A DNA stretch of 28,163 bases from Lewinellaceae bacterium (GTDB lineage: Bacteria > Bacteroidota > Bacteroidia > Chitinophagales > Saprospiraceae), in assembly GCA_016711435.1 (NCBI GenBank), contig JADJSY010000061.1:1-28163 (forward strand), read 5' to 3'. Of the stretch, positions 1 through 8,051 are shown piece by piece. Position numbers and translations under genes: made by a program. The notes beneath the pieces are model-generated. The model saw only the letters and a program-made list of their open reading frames with translations, had not been told where the DNA came from and did no database searches. Position 1 is the first letter of the stretch. Each line of letters begins with the position of its first letter.

Positions 1-645
1 GGTGGATTCAATAATATGAAAGCGATGAGCGAGCGTAATGACGACCCTCAAACAGCCTCGCGGCCTTACGACAAAGACCGCGACGGGTTTGTACTGGGTG
101 AAGGCGGCGGCGCGCTGGTACTGGAAGAATACGAACACGCGGTGCGGCGTGGCGCCCGGATCTACGCAGAATATGCAGGCGGCGCTATGACCAATGATGC
201 CTACCACATTTCCGCTCCGCATCCGGAGGGGATCGGTGTGGTGAATGTGATGAACCTGGTATTGGAGGAAGCCGGCCTGTCTATCGCTGACATCGGTTAT
301 ATCAATACACATGGCACATCCACGCCGTTGGGAGATGTGGCCGAATTGATCGCGATTCAAAAAGTATTTGGAGCGGAAGCCGAAAAAACCAACATTTCCT
401 CTACCAAAAGTATGACCGGTCACTTGCTTGGCGCTGCGGGCGCTATCGAGGCCATTGCTTCGATATTAGCCATGCAACACAATTTTATACCGCCGACCAT
501 CAACCATTTTACCGATGACCCGGAAATAAACCCGCGTCTCAACCTGACTTTTAACCAAGCCCAGGACCGAAAGTTGCATGCTGCACTCAGTAATACTTTC
601 GGCTTTGGAGGACATAATGCTTCCGTTATTTTCAGGAAGATATAA
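1..645 (+). CDS. fabF: 3-oxoacyl-ACP synthase II (KAS II), C-terminal part
   Basis: This condensing enzyme elongates acyl-ACP with malonyl-ACP in type II fatty acid synthesis in the cytoplasm. The reading frame is open from base 1, so the gene continues upstream of the window and the nucleophilic cysteine lies outside it. Visible are the first catalytic histidine in NTHGTSTPLGD, the STKSMTGHLLGAAGA stretch with the conserved lysine and second catalytic histidine, and the C-terminal GFGGHN glycine motif of the thiolase fold. The frame is intact to the TAA stop. The rnc start lies 20 bases downstream on the same strand, the arrangement commonly seen in Bacteroidota (acpP-fabF-rnc), so co-transcription is likely. 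fabB-type synthases share these motifs, but the rnc neighbour favours fabF. Confidence 0.95.
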   Translation, partial: GGFNNMKAMSERNDDPQTASRPYDKDRDGFVLGEGGGALVLEEYEHAVRRGARIYAEYAGGAMTNDAYHISAPHPEGIGVVNVMNLVLEEAGLSIADIGYINTHGTSTPLGDVAELIAIQKVFGAEAEKTNISSTKSMTGHLLGAAGAIEAIASILAMQHNFIPPTINHFTDDPEINPRLNLTFNQAQDRKLHAALSNTFGFGGHNASVIFRKI

Positions 646-665
646 AGCATCAAAAATTTGATTCT

Positions 666-1437
666 GTGCGATTTATCCGACGTTTTTACAACTATTATCT
701 GCATCCTGATAAAGAACTTGCCCGCCGGCTGAGACAGCTGATCGGCTTTACCCCGGTGCATTTGCCACTATTCAAACTGGCTTTTTTCCACAAAAGCACC
801 TTCTCCACCCGCGACTACGCTATTTCCAATAACGAGCGGCTGGAGTTTTTGGGCGATGCCGTGCTCAGCACCATCGTGGGCGAATACCTGTTTAAAAAAT
901 ACCCCAACAGCGACGAAGGGTTCCTGACGAAAATGCGCTCCAAAATTGTGAAGCGCAACTCGCTCGATGAAATTGCCGACAAAATGGGCCTCGACCTGTT
1001 TTTGGCCAATTACAACCAGACCCGCCTGTCCAAATCCATGCTGGGCAATGCCCTGGAGGCCTTAGTCGGAGCAGTCTATATCGAAGTGGGCTACGAACGC
1101 ACCAAACAATACGTCGTGCGCCGCATCCTGCGCAAGTACCTCGATATACATGAGTTGGAAGGTTTTGACGACAACTACAAAAGCCAGCTGCTGGAATGGT
1201 GCCAGAAAAACGGGCGGCAGTATCGAATACAAAGTGGTAGCCAAGTACAAAAGTGAAAAACGCGACAAATTCAAAGTCGCCGTTTTCGTCGATGGCCGCA
1301 AAATGGGCACTGCTGACGATTTTAACAAAAAAAGTGCGGAGCAATTGGCCAGCGAACGCGCCATGACCACCCTCGGTATGTTCAACGAAAATATGGTGGT
1401 GTCGCTCCCGGATGAAGAAGTGAAAGAAGAAGATTGA
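666..1437 (+). CDS. rnc: Ribonuclease III, interrupted by a +1 frameshift
   Basis: RNase III cleaves double-stranded RNA in rRNA and mRNA processing. The N-terminal catalytic domain shows the signature ERLEFLGDAV and the second metal-site region GNALEALVGAVY, with Asn where many homologues have Asp. The dsRNA-binding domain starts near YKSQLLEWCQ and ends in KSAEQLASERAM. The frame breaks inside this second domain: after the AAC codon at 1209-1211 there is a GGG run (1212-1214) with one base too many. Removing one G restores NGGSIEYKVVAKYK and reading continues to the TGA at 1435-1437, giving about 256 residues, a normal family length. The start is GTG at 666, chosen because the homology begins close after it. 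A sequencing or assembly insertion is more likely than a real mutation, since the rest of the domain is conserved. Confidence 0.93.
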
Positions 1438-1458
1438 ATCTTGGAGGAAATGGAACAC

Positions 1459-1606
1459 GGATGGAACGGATGAGACACGGATTTTTAAACACATAGGCAC
1501 ATAGAACACATAAGTTTTTAGAGTACTCTAAGCTATGTTTTCTATGTGCCTATGTGTTTAAAAAATAAATATGTGGTAAAAAATCCGTGTCTCATCCGTT
1601 CCATCC
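1459..1606. repeat. Long intergenic inverted repeat A (CACATAGG-type words)
   Basis: The outer arm (about 1459-1485) starts GGATGGAACGGATGAG and pairs with 1578-1606, ending CATCCGTTCCATCC. An inner arm of repeated ACATAGG/CACATAG words (about 1486-1513) pairs with 1534-1561. The right side carries an extra 16-17 bases (1562-1577), and the tip has the palindrome AGAGTACTCT (1520-1529). It fills the space between the rnc stop (1437) and the next start (1626), about 20 bases from each. It could act as a transcription terminator or RNA stabiliser, but there is no clean U tract on one side only. Confidence 0.85.
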
Positions 1607-1625
1607 CTATTCTTTTCCTTGAATT

Positions 1626-2969
1626 ATGACAAATTCCCACTCAGATATACTCGCTCACTCCGATTTTTTTCAGCAGCGTTTCGCTGCAGGAGATATTGTT
1701 GGGGCAGAAATGCCTCTGAGTGAAGGAAAGTCATATACAATCGCCCTGGATACGGCACAAAACAAGTTGTACTGCTCCTGCCCTTTTTACCCCAAACCCT
1801 GTTTGCATGCCCTCGCATTGGCAGCGCTTGTTCGCCGCGAGGGCACTGCCCTTTTCCCCGACATTGCAACGGCGCCTGAATGGCTGGCCGCCTTGCTGGC
1901 AGGCCAACCCAGCCATGCTGTCCGGTCGGGCAGCAACCCCGAACAACGCGCCGCCGCGCAACAAAAAACGCGTTTTGAACGACTCGAACGCGCTGCCAAT
2001 GGTTTTGAAGACCTCGAAGCCTGGCTCAATGATACAGCCCGCCGCGGACTCGCTACGCTCATTTCGGAAGACCCCGCCGCTTTCGACCACATTGCTGCCC
2101 GCGCTGCCGATGCTTCCATGACAGGCTTGAGCCGTACCCTTCGTTTATTATCCAAAATTCCCGCAAACGCTCCCGAATGGACTACACAGGCCGCCGATGT
2201 GCTGGCGCAGATTTACTTAGCCGTCCGGGCTTTTCGCAAACGGGCTGCGCTGCCCGATGCCTTGTTATACGACCTTCAAAATTTCATCGGCATTGCCGTC
2301 AAAAAAGAAGAGGTGCTGGCTTCCGGTGAGCGGGTAGCGGACACCTGGGCTGTGTTGGGCAGCCTGACGGAAGCGCTCGAAGACAAACTCAGCGTGCGCC
2401 GAACCTGGCTGCTGGGCGCAAAATCCAGCCGCATGGTCTTATTGCTCGATTTCAGCTTCGGCGGCGCCGGTTTTGATCCCGGATTCGCCACGGGCAGTAT
2501 TCAGCGGGGTACACTGGCATTTTATCCGTCTGCTTTTCCGCAGCGCGCTTTGTCGCACGACGACCTGAAAGCCCTGCCCAAAAAAGTAGAAAAAGTACCG
2601 GGAAATGCAGACATCGAGTTGTTTTTAGATAATTACGCCGCTGCCCTGGCCGCCCAGCCCTGGCTGGCGCATTATGCTGCGGTACTCCATTCAATACAAC
2701 CTTTTGTGGAAAAAAATGGGCGTTTTGCACTCGCAGATATTTCCGGAAAAATGCTTCCTTTGAGCGTCCCGGAACGCACAGGCTGGGCCTTGATCGCCTT
2801 GAGCGGCGGCAACCCGATCAGTGTATTCGGCGAATGGGACGGTCAGCTGTTCCGGCCCCTGAGCGCGGTGGCGGAGGGAAGGTTGGCTGATTTGGTTATT
2901 AGTTATTCGTTATCAGTTATCAGTGGTGTTTCAGGCTGGAATATGGATTTTGTGGACCATCAGTTCTAA
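1626..2969 (+). CDS. SWIM zinc-finger domain protein
   Basis: The protein has 447 residues. Near residues 50-65 it carries CSCPFYPKPCLHALAL, the CxC(n)CxH metal-binding signature of SWIM zinc fingers, which bind nucleic acid or protein. The remainder is a long helical, Ala/Leu-rich region with no other domain I recognise. In many Bacteroidota such proteins sit beside MoxR-type ATPase, DUF5691 and vWA genes, but here the gene is alone. The ATG at 1626 directly precedes the conserved part. The last 25 or so codons, from about 2894, are not ordinary coding sequence. They are the left arm of inverted repeat B read through in frame, giving a VISYSLSVISGVSG-like tail. An out-of-frame TGA at 2888-2890 lies just before the repeat, so the natural stop may have been displaced by a nearby indel, or the repeat may have overrun the gene end. 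Confidence 0.8.
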   Translation: MTNSHSDILAHSDFFQQRFAAGDIVGAEMPLSEGKSYTIALDTAQNKLYCSCPFYPKPCLHALALAALVRREGTALFPDIATAPEWLAALLAGQPSHAVRSGSNPEQRAAAQQKTRFERLERAANGFEDLEAWLNDTARRGLATLISEDPAAFDHIAARAADASMTGLSRTLRLLSKIPANAPEWTTQAADVLAQIYLAVRAFRKRAALPDALLYDLQNFIGIAVKKEEVLASGERVADTWAVLGSLTEALEDKLSVRRTWLLGAKSSRMVLLLDFSFGGAGFDPGFATGSIQRGTLAFYPSAFPQRALSHDDLKALPKKVEKVPGNADIELFLDNYAAALAAQPWLAHYAAVLHSIQPFVEKNGRFALADISGKMLPLSVPERTGWALIALSGGNPISVFGEWDGQLFRPLSAVAEGRLADLVISYSLSVISGVSGWNMDFVDHQF

Positions 2970-3061
2970 CGAACCAGATAATATTACACGAATAACGAAT
3001 AACCAATAACTGATAACCAATTCCAGCCTGAAACACCACTAATAACCAATAACTGATAACC
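2894..3061. repeat. Long inverted repeat B (GTTATCA heptads, GTTTCAGGCTGGAAT core)
   Basis: The left arm 2894-2942 is a series of GTTATTA/GTTATTC/GTTATCA heptamers ending in a unique core stem, AGTGGTGTTTCAGGCTGGAA. The right arm 3020-3061 is its reverse complement, with 21 perfectly paired core bases and then heptamers. The loop contains further heptad words in the right-arm sense (2987-3018). The repeat overlaps the 3' end of the SWIM gene and stops just before the FAD-oxidoreductase ATG at 3074. Any promoter for that gene therefore lies inside the repeat, or the gene is read from upstream. The core GTTTCAGGCTGGAAT recurs in repeat H. Confidence 0.9.
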
Positions 3062-3073
3062 GATAACTAAAAT

Positions 3074-4369
3074 ATGAAGGCAACCATCATCGGCGGCGGC
3101 ATTGCAGGACTCAGTTCCGCCTGGTTTTTAGCGGCAGACGGCTGGGAAGTGACCGTTTTGGAAAAAGGCGACTTGTCGGACAACTGTTCGTTCGGCAACA
3201 TGGGCTACCTGTCGCCCTCCCATTTTGTGCCGCTGGCCCAGCCCGGCATTGTCAGCCAGGGTTTCTGGTGGATGTTCGACGTAAAAAGCCCGTTTTACGT
3301 GCGGCCTTCCCTGCACCCTGATTTGCTGCGCTGGGGCTGGAAATTTATGCGCGCCGGCACACAAAGCCATGTGGATCGCAGCGCCCGGCCACTGACGGAA
3401 TTGCTGCTGCTGTCCAAACAACTGACAGCCGACTGGCAACACAGCGGACAGATGTCGTTCGAGTACACGGAGCATGGTTGTATCATGTATTACCAGACTG
3501 CCCATACGGAACGCGAAGAACTCGAAAATGCCCGCGTGGCAACAGACCTGGGTCTGAAAACAGAAATCATCGATCGCGAACAGGCGCAACGCATCGAGCC
3601 GGATATGCGGCCCGATGTGCGCGGTGGCGTCTGGTTTAAAGACGATGCGCACCTGCACCCCAACAGCCTGATGCGACAATTGCCGCTTCTGCTCGAACAA
3701 CGCGGCGTACGGATAATCCGGCAGGCGCAAGTCACCGGATTTTCAAAAGAAAACAAAACCATCCGCTCTGTTCGCTACCGCGACGCACAGGGCGAACACC
3801 AAATCACCGACAGCGATGTGGTTGTGCTGGCCGCGGGTTCCTGGTCGCCGCAAATCGCCAAAATGGCCGGAGAATACCTGCCCCTGATGCCCGGCAAGGG
3901 TTATTCCATGACGATCGACACGGATCGCCAACGCCTGCGGATCCCCTGCATCCTGCTCGAAGCCAAAGTGGCCCTCACACCCTGGCGCACCCAGCTGCGT
4001 ATCGGCAGCACGATGGAGATCGGCCCGATCAACGACCGCATCCTGTTTCCGAGGGTACAAGGCATCCTGGAAGCGGCGCCGAAATTCCTCCCTGGCCTCG
4101 TAGAGGACCCCGCCTTTCGACAACTGGCTGATCTGGAAGCACTTAAACGTTATCTGCGCGAAAAAGTGTGGTTCGGTTTTCGGCCCGTTTCGGCAGACGG
4201 ACTGCCGTATATCGGTTTTGCCAAAAAAACGGACAATCTGCTCATGGCTACTGGCCACGCGATGCTCGGCCTGAGTTTGGGCGCAGGCACGGGAAAATTG
4301 ATTGCGGAAATGGCGGGAGGAAAACCGCTGAGTGTTGGCGTGGAGGCTTTTGATCCGCGGCGCTGTTGA
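3074..4369 (+). CDS. FAD-dependent oxidoreductase, D-amino-acid dehydrogenase (DadA) family
   Basis: This 431-residue protein belongs to the DAO superfamily and probably oxidises a D-amino or imino acid, passing electrons to the respiratory chain. The N-terminus has the dinucleotide-binding fold IIGGGIAGLSSAWFLA (GxGxxG) followed by an acidic strand end, TVLEKGD. The SFGNMGYLSPSHFVP region resembles the flavin/substrate segment of DadA proteins. The C-terminus carries FRPVSADGLPYIG and ATGHAMLGLSLGAGTGKLIAE, the second FAD-contact motif of the family. The frame is intact with the ATG at the very N-terminus of the fold. No alanine racemase or hydroxyproline-pathway gene is adjacent, so the substrate cannot be assigned. 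It is probably cytoplasmic or membrane-associated. Confidence 0.85.
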   Translation: MKATIIGGGIAGLSSAWFLAADGWEVTVLEKGDLSDNCSFGNMGYLSPSHFVPLAQPGIVSQGFWWMFDVKSPFYVRPSLHPDLLRWGWKFMRAGTQSHVDRSARPLTELLLLSKQLTADWQHSGQMSFEYTEHGCIMYYQTAHTEREELENARVATDLGLKTEIIDREQAQRIEPDMRPDVRGGVWFKDDAHLHPNSLMRQLPLLLEQRGVRIIRQAQVTGFSKENKTIRSVRYRDAQGEHQITDSDVVVLAAGSWSPQIAKMAGEYLPLMPGKGYSMTIDTDRQRLRIPCILLEAKVALTPWRTQLRIGSTMEIGPINDRILFPRVQGILEAAPKFLPGLVEDPAFRQLADLEALKRYLREKVWFGFRPVSADGLPYIGFAKKTDNLLMATGHAMLGLSLGAGTGKLIAEMAGGKPLSVGVEAFDPRRC

Positions 4370-4375
4370 CGGTTG

Positions 4376-4424
4376 CACAGCCTTCAGGCTGTCAGGAAAA
4401 GGCCGGGAGGCGCATTTATGGCGC
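4376..4424. repeat. REP-like palindromes after the oxidoreductase gene
   Basis: Two short palindromic words lie here: CAGCCTTCAGGCTG (within 4376-4392) and GCGCATTTATGGCGC (4410-4424). The same two words, slightly altered (GGCCTTTAGGCTG and GCGCCATTTATGGCGC), occur in the same order at 6345-6385. This marks them as a dispersed repeat of this genome. The first stem lies directly behind the stop codon at 4369. Confidence 0.7.
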
Positions 4425-4450
4425 GGTAACACTCATTACTTAAAGGACCA

Positions 4451-4560
4451 GTGGTTCGCAAAGCGTAGAGTTGACCGCATTCGCTTAGTATTATCCGTGA
4501 TCTGGCAAAACTACAAATGGCTAAAATAATGTGGTCAACTCGATTTCTTTGTGAAACCAC
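4451..4560. repeat. Imperfect inverted repeat with ~32-base arms
   Basis: The left arm 4451-4481 contains GTGGTTCGCAAAGC and AGTTGACCGCATT. The right arm 4528-4560 contains AATGTGGTCAACTC and TTTGTGAAACCAC, the reverse complement with several mismatches. The 46-base interior has no convincing ORF. It could be the remnant of a small non-autonomous element. A further short stem (GGGTC/GACCC, 4618-4631) follows. The stretch 4370-4697 contains no gene I can support. Confidence 0.55.
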
Positions 4561-4655
4561 TTCTGTCCGTTTGTTAGTATACACAATGTAAATGAAGTGT
4601 TAGCCGTGCAGACCGCAGGGTCTTACGACCCCGCACATGTCAAGTCTGAGAAATG

Positions 4656-5110
4656 CTTGAGTATCAACCCAGATAACGAATAACTAATAACCGATAACTA
4701 CTTCGCCAGCCGGTTGTGCTCATCCGGGAACACCGTCGTCGGTGTAAACGTCTTCGCCTCCTCAGGCGTCATCAAAGCATAGGCAATAATGATCAGAATA
4801 TCGTCTACCTGAACCCGCCGCGCTGCTGCGCCGTTGAGGCAAATAATCCCGCTGCCGCGTTCTCCGCGAATCGTGTACGTTTCAAAACGCTCGCCGTTGT
4901 TGTTGTTCACGACCTGCACTTTTTCACCGACGATGATATTGGCGGCTTCCAGCAAATCTTCGTCGATGGTAATGCTGCCGACATAGTTCAGGTTGGCTTC
5001 CGTTACCCGCACGCGGTGTATTTTGCTTTTAAAAACTTCAATAAACATGACTGGTTTGCTGTAAGTAGTTATCGGTTATTCGTTATCGGTTATTCGTGTT
5101 GATACTCAAG
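4656..5110. repeat. Inverted repeat pair C flanking panD (GTTATCG heptads)
   Basis: The left arm 4656-4703 has CTTGAGTATCAAC followed by GATAAC/GAATAAC/CGATAAC words. The right arm 5063-5110 is its reverse complement, with GTTATCG/GTTATTC heptamers followed by GTTGATACTCAAG. The two arms enclose panD almost exactly: the left arm supplies the panD stop codon (4698-4700), and the right arm begins about 15 bases beyond its start codon. This is the only repeat of the family in the window whose loop is a whole gene. Confidence 0.85.
4698..5048 (-). CDS. panD: Aspartate 1-decarboxylase, pyruvoyl-dependent
   Basis: PanD decarboxylates L-aspartate to beta-alanine for pantothenate and coenzyme A synthesis in the cytoplasm. 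The 116 residues match the family length. The self-processing site is visible as YVGSITID with Gly24-Ser25: cleavage there would create the pyruvoyl group on the beta/alpha chains. The catalytic-domain segments NNNNGERFETY and GERGSGIICLNGAAA (the tetramer-core NGAAAR motif) are intact. ATG 5048 begins right at the conserved MFIEVFKSKIHRV. No other pantothenate gene is adjacent. The gene sits in the loop of inverted repeat C, and its last codon and stop are part of the repeat arm. Confidence 0.97.
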   Translation of the reverse strand: MFIEVFKSKIHRVRVTEANLNYVGSITIDEDLLEAANIIVGEKVQVVNNNNGERFETYTIRGERGSGIICLNGAAARRVQVDDILIIIAYALMTPEEAKTFTPTTVFPDEHNRLAK

Positions 5111-5112
5111 TA

Positions 5113-5143
5113 TTTGTAAAGAATTTAAGCAGCACTAATTTTG
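5113..5143 (+). promoter_or_regulatory. Bacteroidota-type promoter for the SIMPL-like gene
   Basis: TTTG at 5113-5116 and TAATTTTG at 5136-5143 are separated by 19 bases. This exactly fits the Bacteroidota primary sigma consensus TTTG-N19/21-TAnnTTTG. It lies just outside the right arm of repeat C. The -7 box and the following bases (5134-5155) are identical over 22 bases to the region before the SGNH-hydrolase gene (27956-27977). Transcription would start near 5150, leaving a leader of about 140 bases to the chosen ATG at 5290. Confidence 0.75.
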
Positions 5144-5289
5144 CACGCCTACTTAAAAATTTTGAATGCATGAAACAACAGGATGGGGCTTTTGTTGGGC
5201 AAAACCTTTCCTTGAGATATGGCAATTTTCTGAAGCGTAGGCCGTTTGCACAAAAAATCATTTTGTCAACACAACTAATACAACCAAAG

Positions 5290-6277
5290 ATGAAAAAATG
5301 CCTGTTACTGACCCTGTTACTGGCTGTTGTAAGCACTGTTTTCGCCCAGGTGATGGGCAACTACGGCGCACAACAACAGACCTACCAAAACATCACGCCC
5401 AATGCGCAGTTCCGCGCCATTCCCAAGTCCGCTACATTCCTGCAAAACAATGAGTTGGAAATCAGTATAAACGCACTTTCCAACCAGAAAGCGGGTTCTT
5501 ACACAGCCATTTTCAGTATGCTGCAAGTAGGAAAAACCGCCGACGAAACCAATACGCTGCTCAATGTGCGCCTCGACGGTTTTCTGGCCGAACTAAAAAA
5601 TATCGGCATCCCGACGGATGATATTTATGTGGACATGGTCAATTTTTTGCCCAAATACGAGTACGATATGAGCAAAAAACTGTTTTCCAAAAGAACCTAC
5701 ACGGAAATCCCCAAAGGTTTTGAACTGCAAAAAAACATCCACATCCGTTATACCACACCTGCGCTGCTCGACCGGATCGTCACCGCAGCTGCCCGGCAGG
5801 AAATATACGACATCGTAAAAGTGGATTATTTCGTGAGGGATCCCCAAAAAGTGTACACTGAATTGCGCGATGTGGCTTTTCAATACCTGTCGCAAATCAA
5901 AACGCAATACCGCGCAACGGGCCTTAAACTCGACTCTGCCTACGTTATTACAGCCGAAAATGCCTGGGTGGCCTATCCCATCAACCGCTACGAAACCTAT
6001 CAGGCCTTCAGCACCCAGCGCTTAGACAACGACGAAAAATTCGATGTGGTGAAAACCGCAGATAAACCTGTATCGCGTTTTTACAACGCCGTGCCCGCCA
6101 ATGATTACGACATCGTCATTAATTCGGAGATTCTGGAACCCGCCGTGCAGTTTTCTTTCAACCTGATCGTGCGTTTTACCCTGCCCGAACGCAAACCCGC
6201 TTGTACGCACCGATGTAAAAAAAGAATTCCTCTGGATTACGCCGACCGGTGAGGTTAAGACTTTAAAAGTGGAATAA
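5290..6277 (+). CDS. Exported SIMPL/DUF541-like protein, frameshifted near its C-terminus
   Basis: A secreted or periplasmic protein of about 328 residues. The N-terminus is a clear signal peptide, MKKCLLLTLLLAVVSTVFAQ, which is why ATG 5290 is preferred over the in-frame ATG at 5170. The body (QVGKTADETN, IGIPTDDIYVDMVNFLP, EIPKGFELQKNIHI, EIYDIVKVDYFV) has the alternating beta/alpha character of SIMPL-domain proteins, whose molecular role is mostly unknown. The frame breaks at CCC 6196-6198, which has one C too many. Without it the protein ends LVRTDVKKEFLWITPTGEV and stops at TAA 6275-6277 instead of at 6252. The family assignment is from memory of conserved segments and is moderately sure. 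Confidence 0.65.
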
Positions 6278-6291
6278 AACACTTGACTTAC

Positions 6292-6307
6292 CCGGCAAAA
6301 TTGCCGG
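6292..6307. terminator. Short GC-rich hairpin after the SIMPL-like gene
   Basis: CCGGCAAAATTGCCGG forms a six-pair stem with a four-base loop 15 bases after the corrected stop. It has no U tract behind it. The next TAnnTTTG-like box, TACTTTTG (6316-6323), follows at once and is a possible asnS promoter -7 element, although no good -33 box is seen. The stem could be a weak terminator or an operator. Confidence 0.4.
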
Positions 6308-6337
6308 AGAACTCCTACTTTTGCGGCTCTTTTAAGC

Positions 6338-6451
6338 GGTAGCACGGCCTTTAGGCTGTCGGGATCTGCGCCATTTATGGCGCAGATAAATAATGCCGGG
6401 GCGTAAACGGCCATTTTTTCCGGCACAGCTCATGCCTAAGGCTGTGCTACC
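6338..6451. repeat. Nested REP-like palindromic element before asnS
   Basis: The outer arms GGTAGCACGGCCTTTAGGC (6338-6356) and GCCTAAGGCTGTGCTACC (6434-6451) pair. Inside are a perfect palindrome, CTGCGCCATTTATGGCGCAG (6366-6385), and a TGCCGG/CCGGCA pair around 6394-6425. The whole could fold as a branched cruciform of about 114 bases in the asnS leader or promoter region. Two of its words recur at 4376-4424. Confidence 0.75.
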
Positions 6452-6473
6452 ACTGCTCTTATATTCAAACGAC

Positions 6474-7924
6474 ATGACGAAGCGCATTAAAATAGCAGAA
6501 ATACTCCGTACCGAACCCCTGAATGCAACCATACAGGTCAAAGGGTGGGTGAAGGCTTTTCGCAACAACCAGTTTCTCGCCCTCAACGACGGCTCTACTT
6601 CCGCCAACCTGCAAGTAGTGGTGGATTTTGAAAACACCGATCCCGCTATCATCGACCGCCTCAAATTCGGGGCGGCCATTCGTGCCGAAGGCCTGTTGAT
6701 CGAATCGCAGGGCAAAGGGCAAAAAGTGGAACTGAAAGCCACAGAAATTGAAATTTACGGCGACTGCAACCCGGAAGAATTTCCGCTGCAACCGAAAAAA
6801 CAGACGCTGGAATTCCTTCGGGAAAAAGCGCACCTGCGTTTCCGTACCAATACGTTTGCTGCGGTGTTCCGCTTGCGCCACAAATTGGCCTTCGCCATTC
6901 ATAAATTCTTCGATGACCGCGGTTTTGTCTATTTGCACACGCCGGTCATCACGGCCAGCGATGCCGAAGGCGCCGGCGAAATGTTCCGCGTGACACCCTG
7001 CCGCTGGAAAATGTACCGCGCAGCGAATCGGGCGACATCGACTTTTCGCAGGATTTTTTCAAACGCCCGACCAACCTCACCGTTTCCGGGCAATTAGAGG
7101 CGGAACTCGGTGCTTTGGCGCTGGGCGAAGTGTACACCTTCGGCCCTACTTTCCGCGCCGAAAACTCCAACACGACCCGCCACCTGGCCGAATTCTGGAT
7201 GATCGAGCCGGAAGTAGCCTTCAATGATTTGAAGGACAACATGGACCTGGCGGAAGATATGCTCCGCTATGTCATTGAATACGCGCTGGAACACTGCGCT
7301 GACGATCTGAAAATACTGGAAGAACGCCTCATTGAAGAGGAAAAAAGCAAACCGCAGGATCAGCGCAGCGAAATGACACTCACGGAAAAACTGCGCTTTG
7401 TGGTGGACAATGAGTTTGTTCGCCTGACGTACACCGAAGCCATCGATATTCTGAAAAATTCCACCCCGAATAAAAAAGGTAAATTTCAGTTTCCTGTGGA
7501 AGGTTGGGGAACCGACCTGCAAAGCGAACACGAGCGCTACCTCGTAGAAAAGCATTTCAAAAAACCGGTGATCCTGACCAACTACCCGGCGGCGATCAAG
7601 GCGTTTTATATGCGTCAGGACGAACCAAAGGAAGGTGTTCCCGGCCCGACCGTGTCTGCTATGGACATCCTGTTTCCCGGCATCGGCGAGATCGTGGGCG
7701 GTTCACAACGCGAAGAACGGTATGAACACCTCGTACGCCGGATGCATGAAATGAATATCCCGGAACACGAACTGGAATGGTACCTCGATACGCGCCGTTT
7801 CGGCACCTGTCCGCACGCCGGCTACGGCCTGGGCTTTGAACGCCTCGTGTTGTTTATTACGGGAATGACGAATATCCGGGACGTGATTGCGTTCCCAAGG
7901 TACCCGGGCAGCGCAGAATTTTAA
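6474..7924 (+). CDS. asnS: Asparaginyl-tRNA synthetase, frameshifted
   Basis: This class II aminoacyl-tRNA synthetase charges tRNA-Asn with asparagine. The N-terminal OB-fold anticodon-binding domain (VKGWVKAFRNNQFLALNDGS) is followed by the catalytic core. Motif 2 is seen in TFRAENSNTTRHLAEFWMIE and motif 3 in GYGLGFERLVLFITGM, ending IAFPRYPGSAEF. The frame breaks after GEMFRVT at 6994/6995, where one base is missing. Adding it gives the expected RVTTLPLENVPRSESGDIDF and about 483 residues, a usual length. ATG 6474 starts the conserved domain; the longer open frame from 6393 is repeat sequence. As this is an essential activity with conserved sequence on both sides, the break is almost certainly an assembly error. 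Its stop codon touches inverted repeat D. Confidence 0.95.
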
Positions 7925-8051
7925 GAGAAGTGAGAAGCGAGAGGTGAGAAGTGAGAGTCCGTAGAGTGCGCCGCTTCGTTCTGAAAATGCCGAATACGAA
8001 GCGGCGCACTCTACGGACTCTCGCTTCTCACCTCTCGCTTCTCACTTCTCT
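7924..8051. repeat. Long inverted repeat D (GTGAGAA heptads) between convergent genes
   Basis: The 55-base arms 7924-7978 and 7997-8051 differ at one position; the loop is 18 bases. The outer part consists of GTGAGAA/GCGAGAG/GTGAGAG heptamers. The inner core AGTCCGTAGAGTGCGCCG is shared with repeat I (AGTCCGTAGAGTGTGCCG). The repeat runs from the last base of the asnS stop codon to the first base of the DUF4350 stop codon, so it is the whole intergenic space. By position it could be a two-way terminator, though much longer than usual ones. Confidence 0.95.

Noticed and set aside
1205..1220. Programmed frameshift in rnc (and similarly in uvrB at 27255-27260)
   Set aside because: No slippery-site/stem arrangement is needed, the breaks occur in most long genes of the window, and single-base homopolymer error explains all of them.
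5170..5289. Upstream in-frame start of the SIMPL-like gene
   Set aside because: It would bury the clear signal peptide 40 residues inside the protein; kept only as an unlikely alternative.
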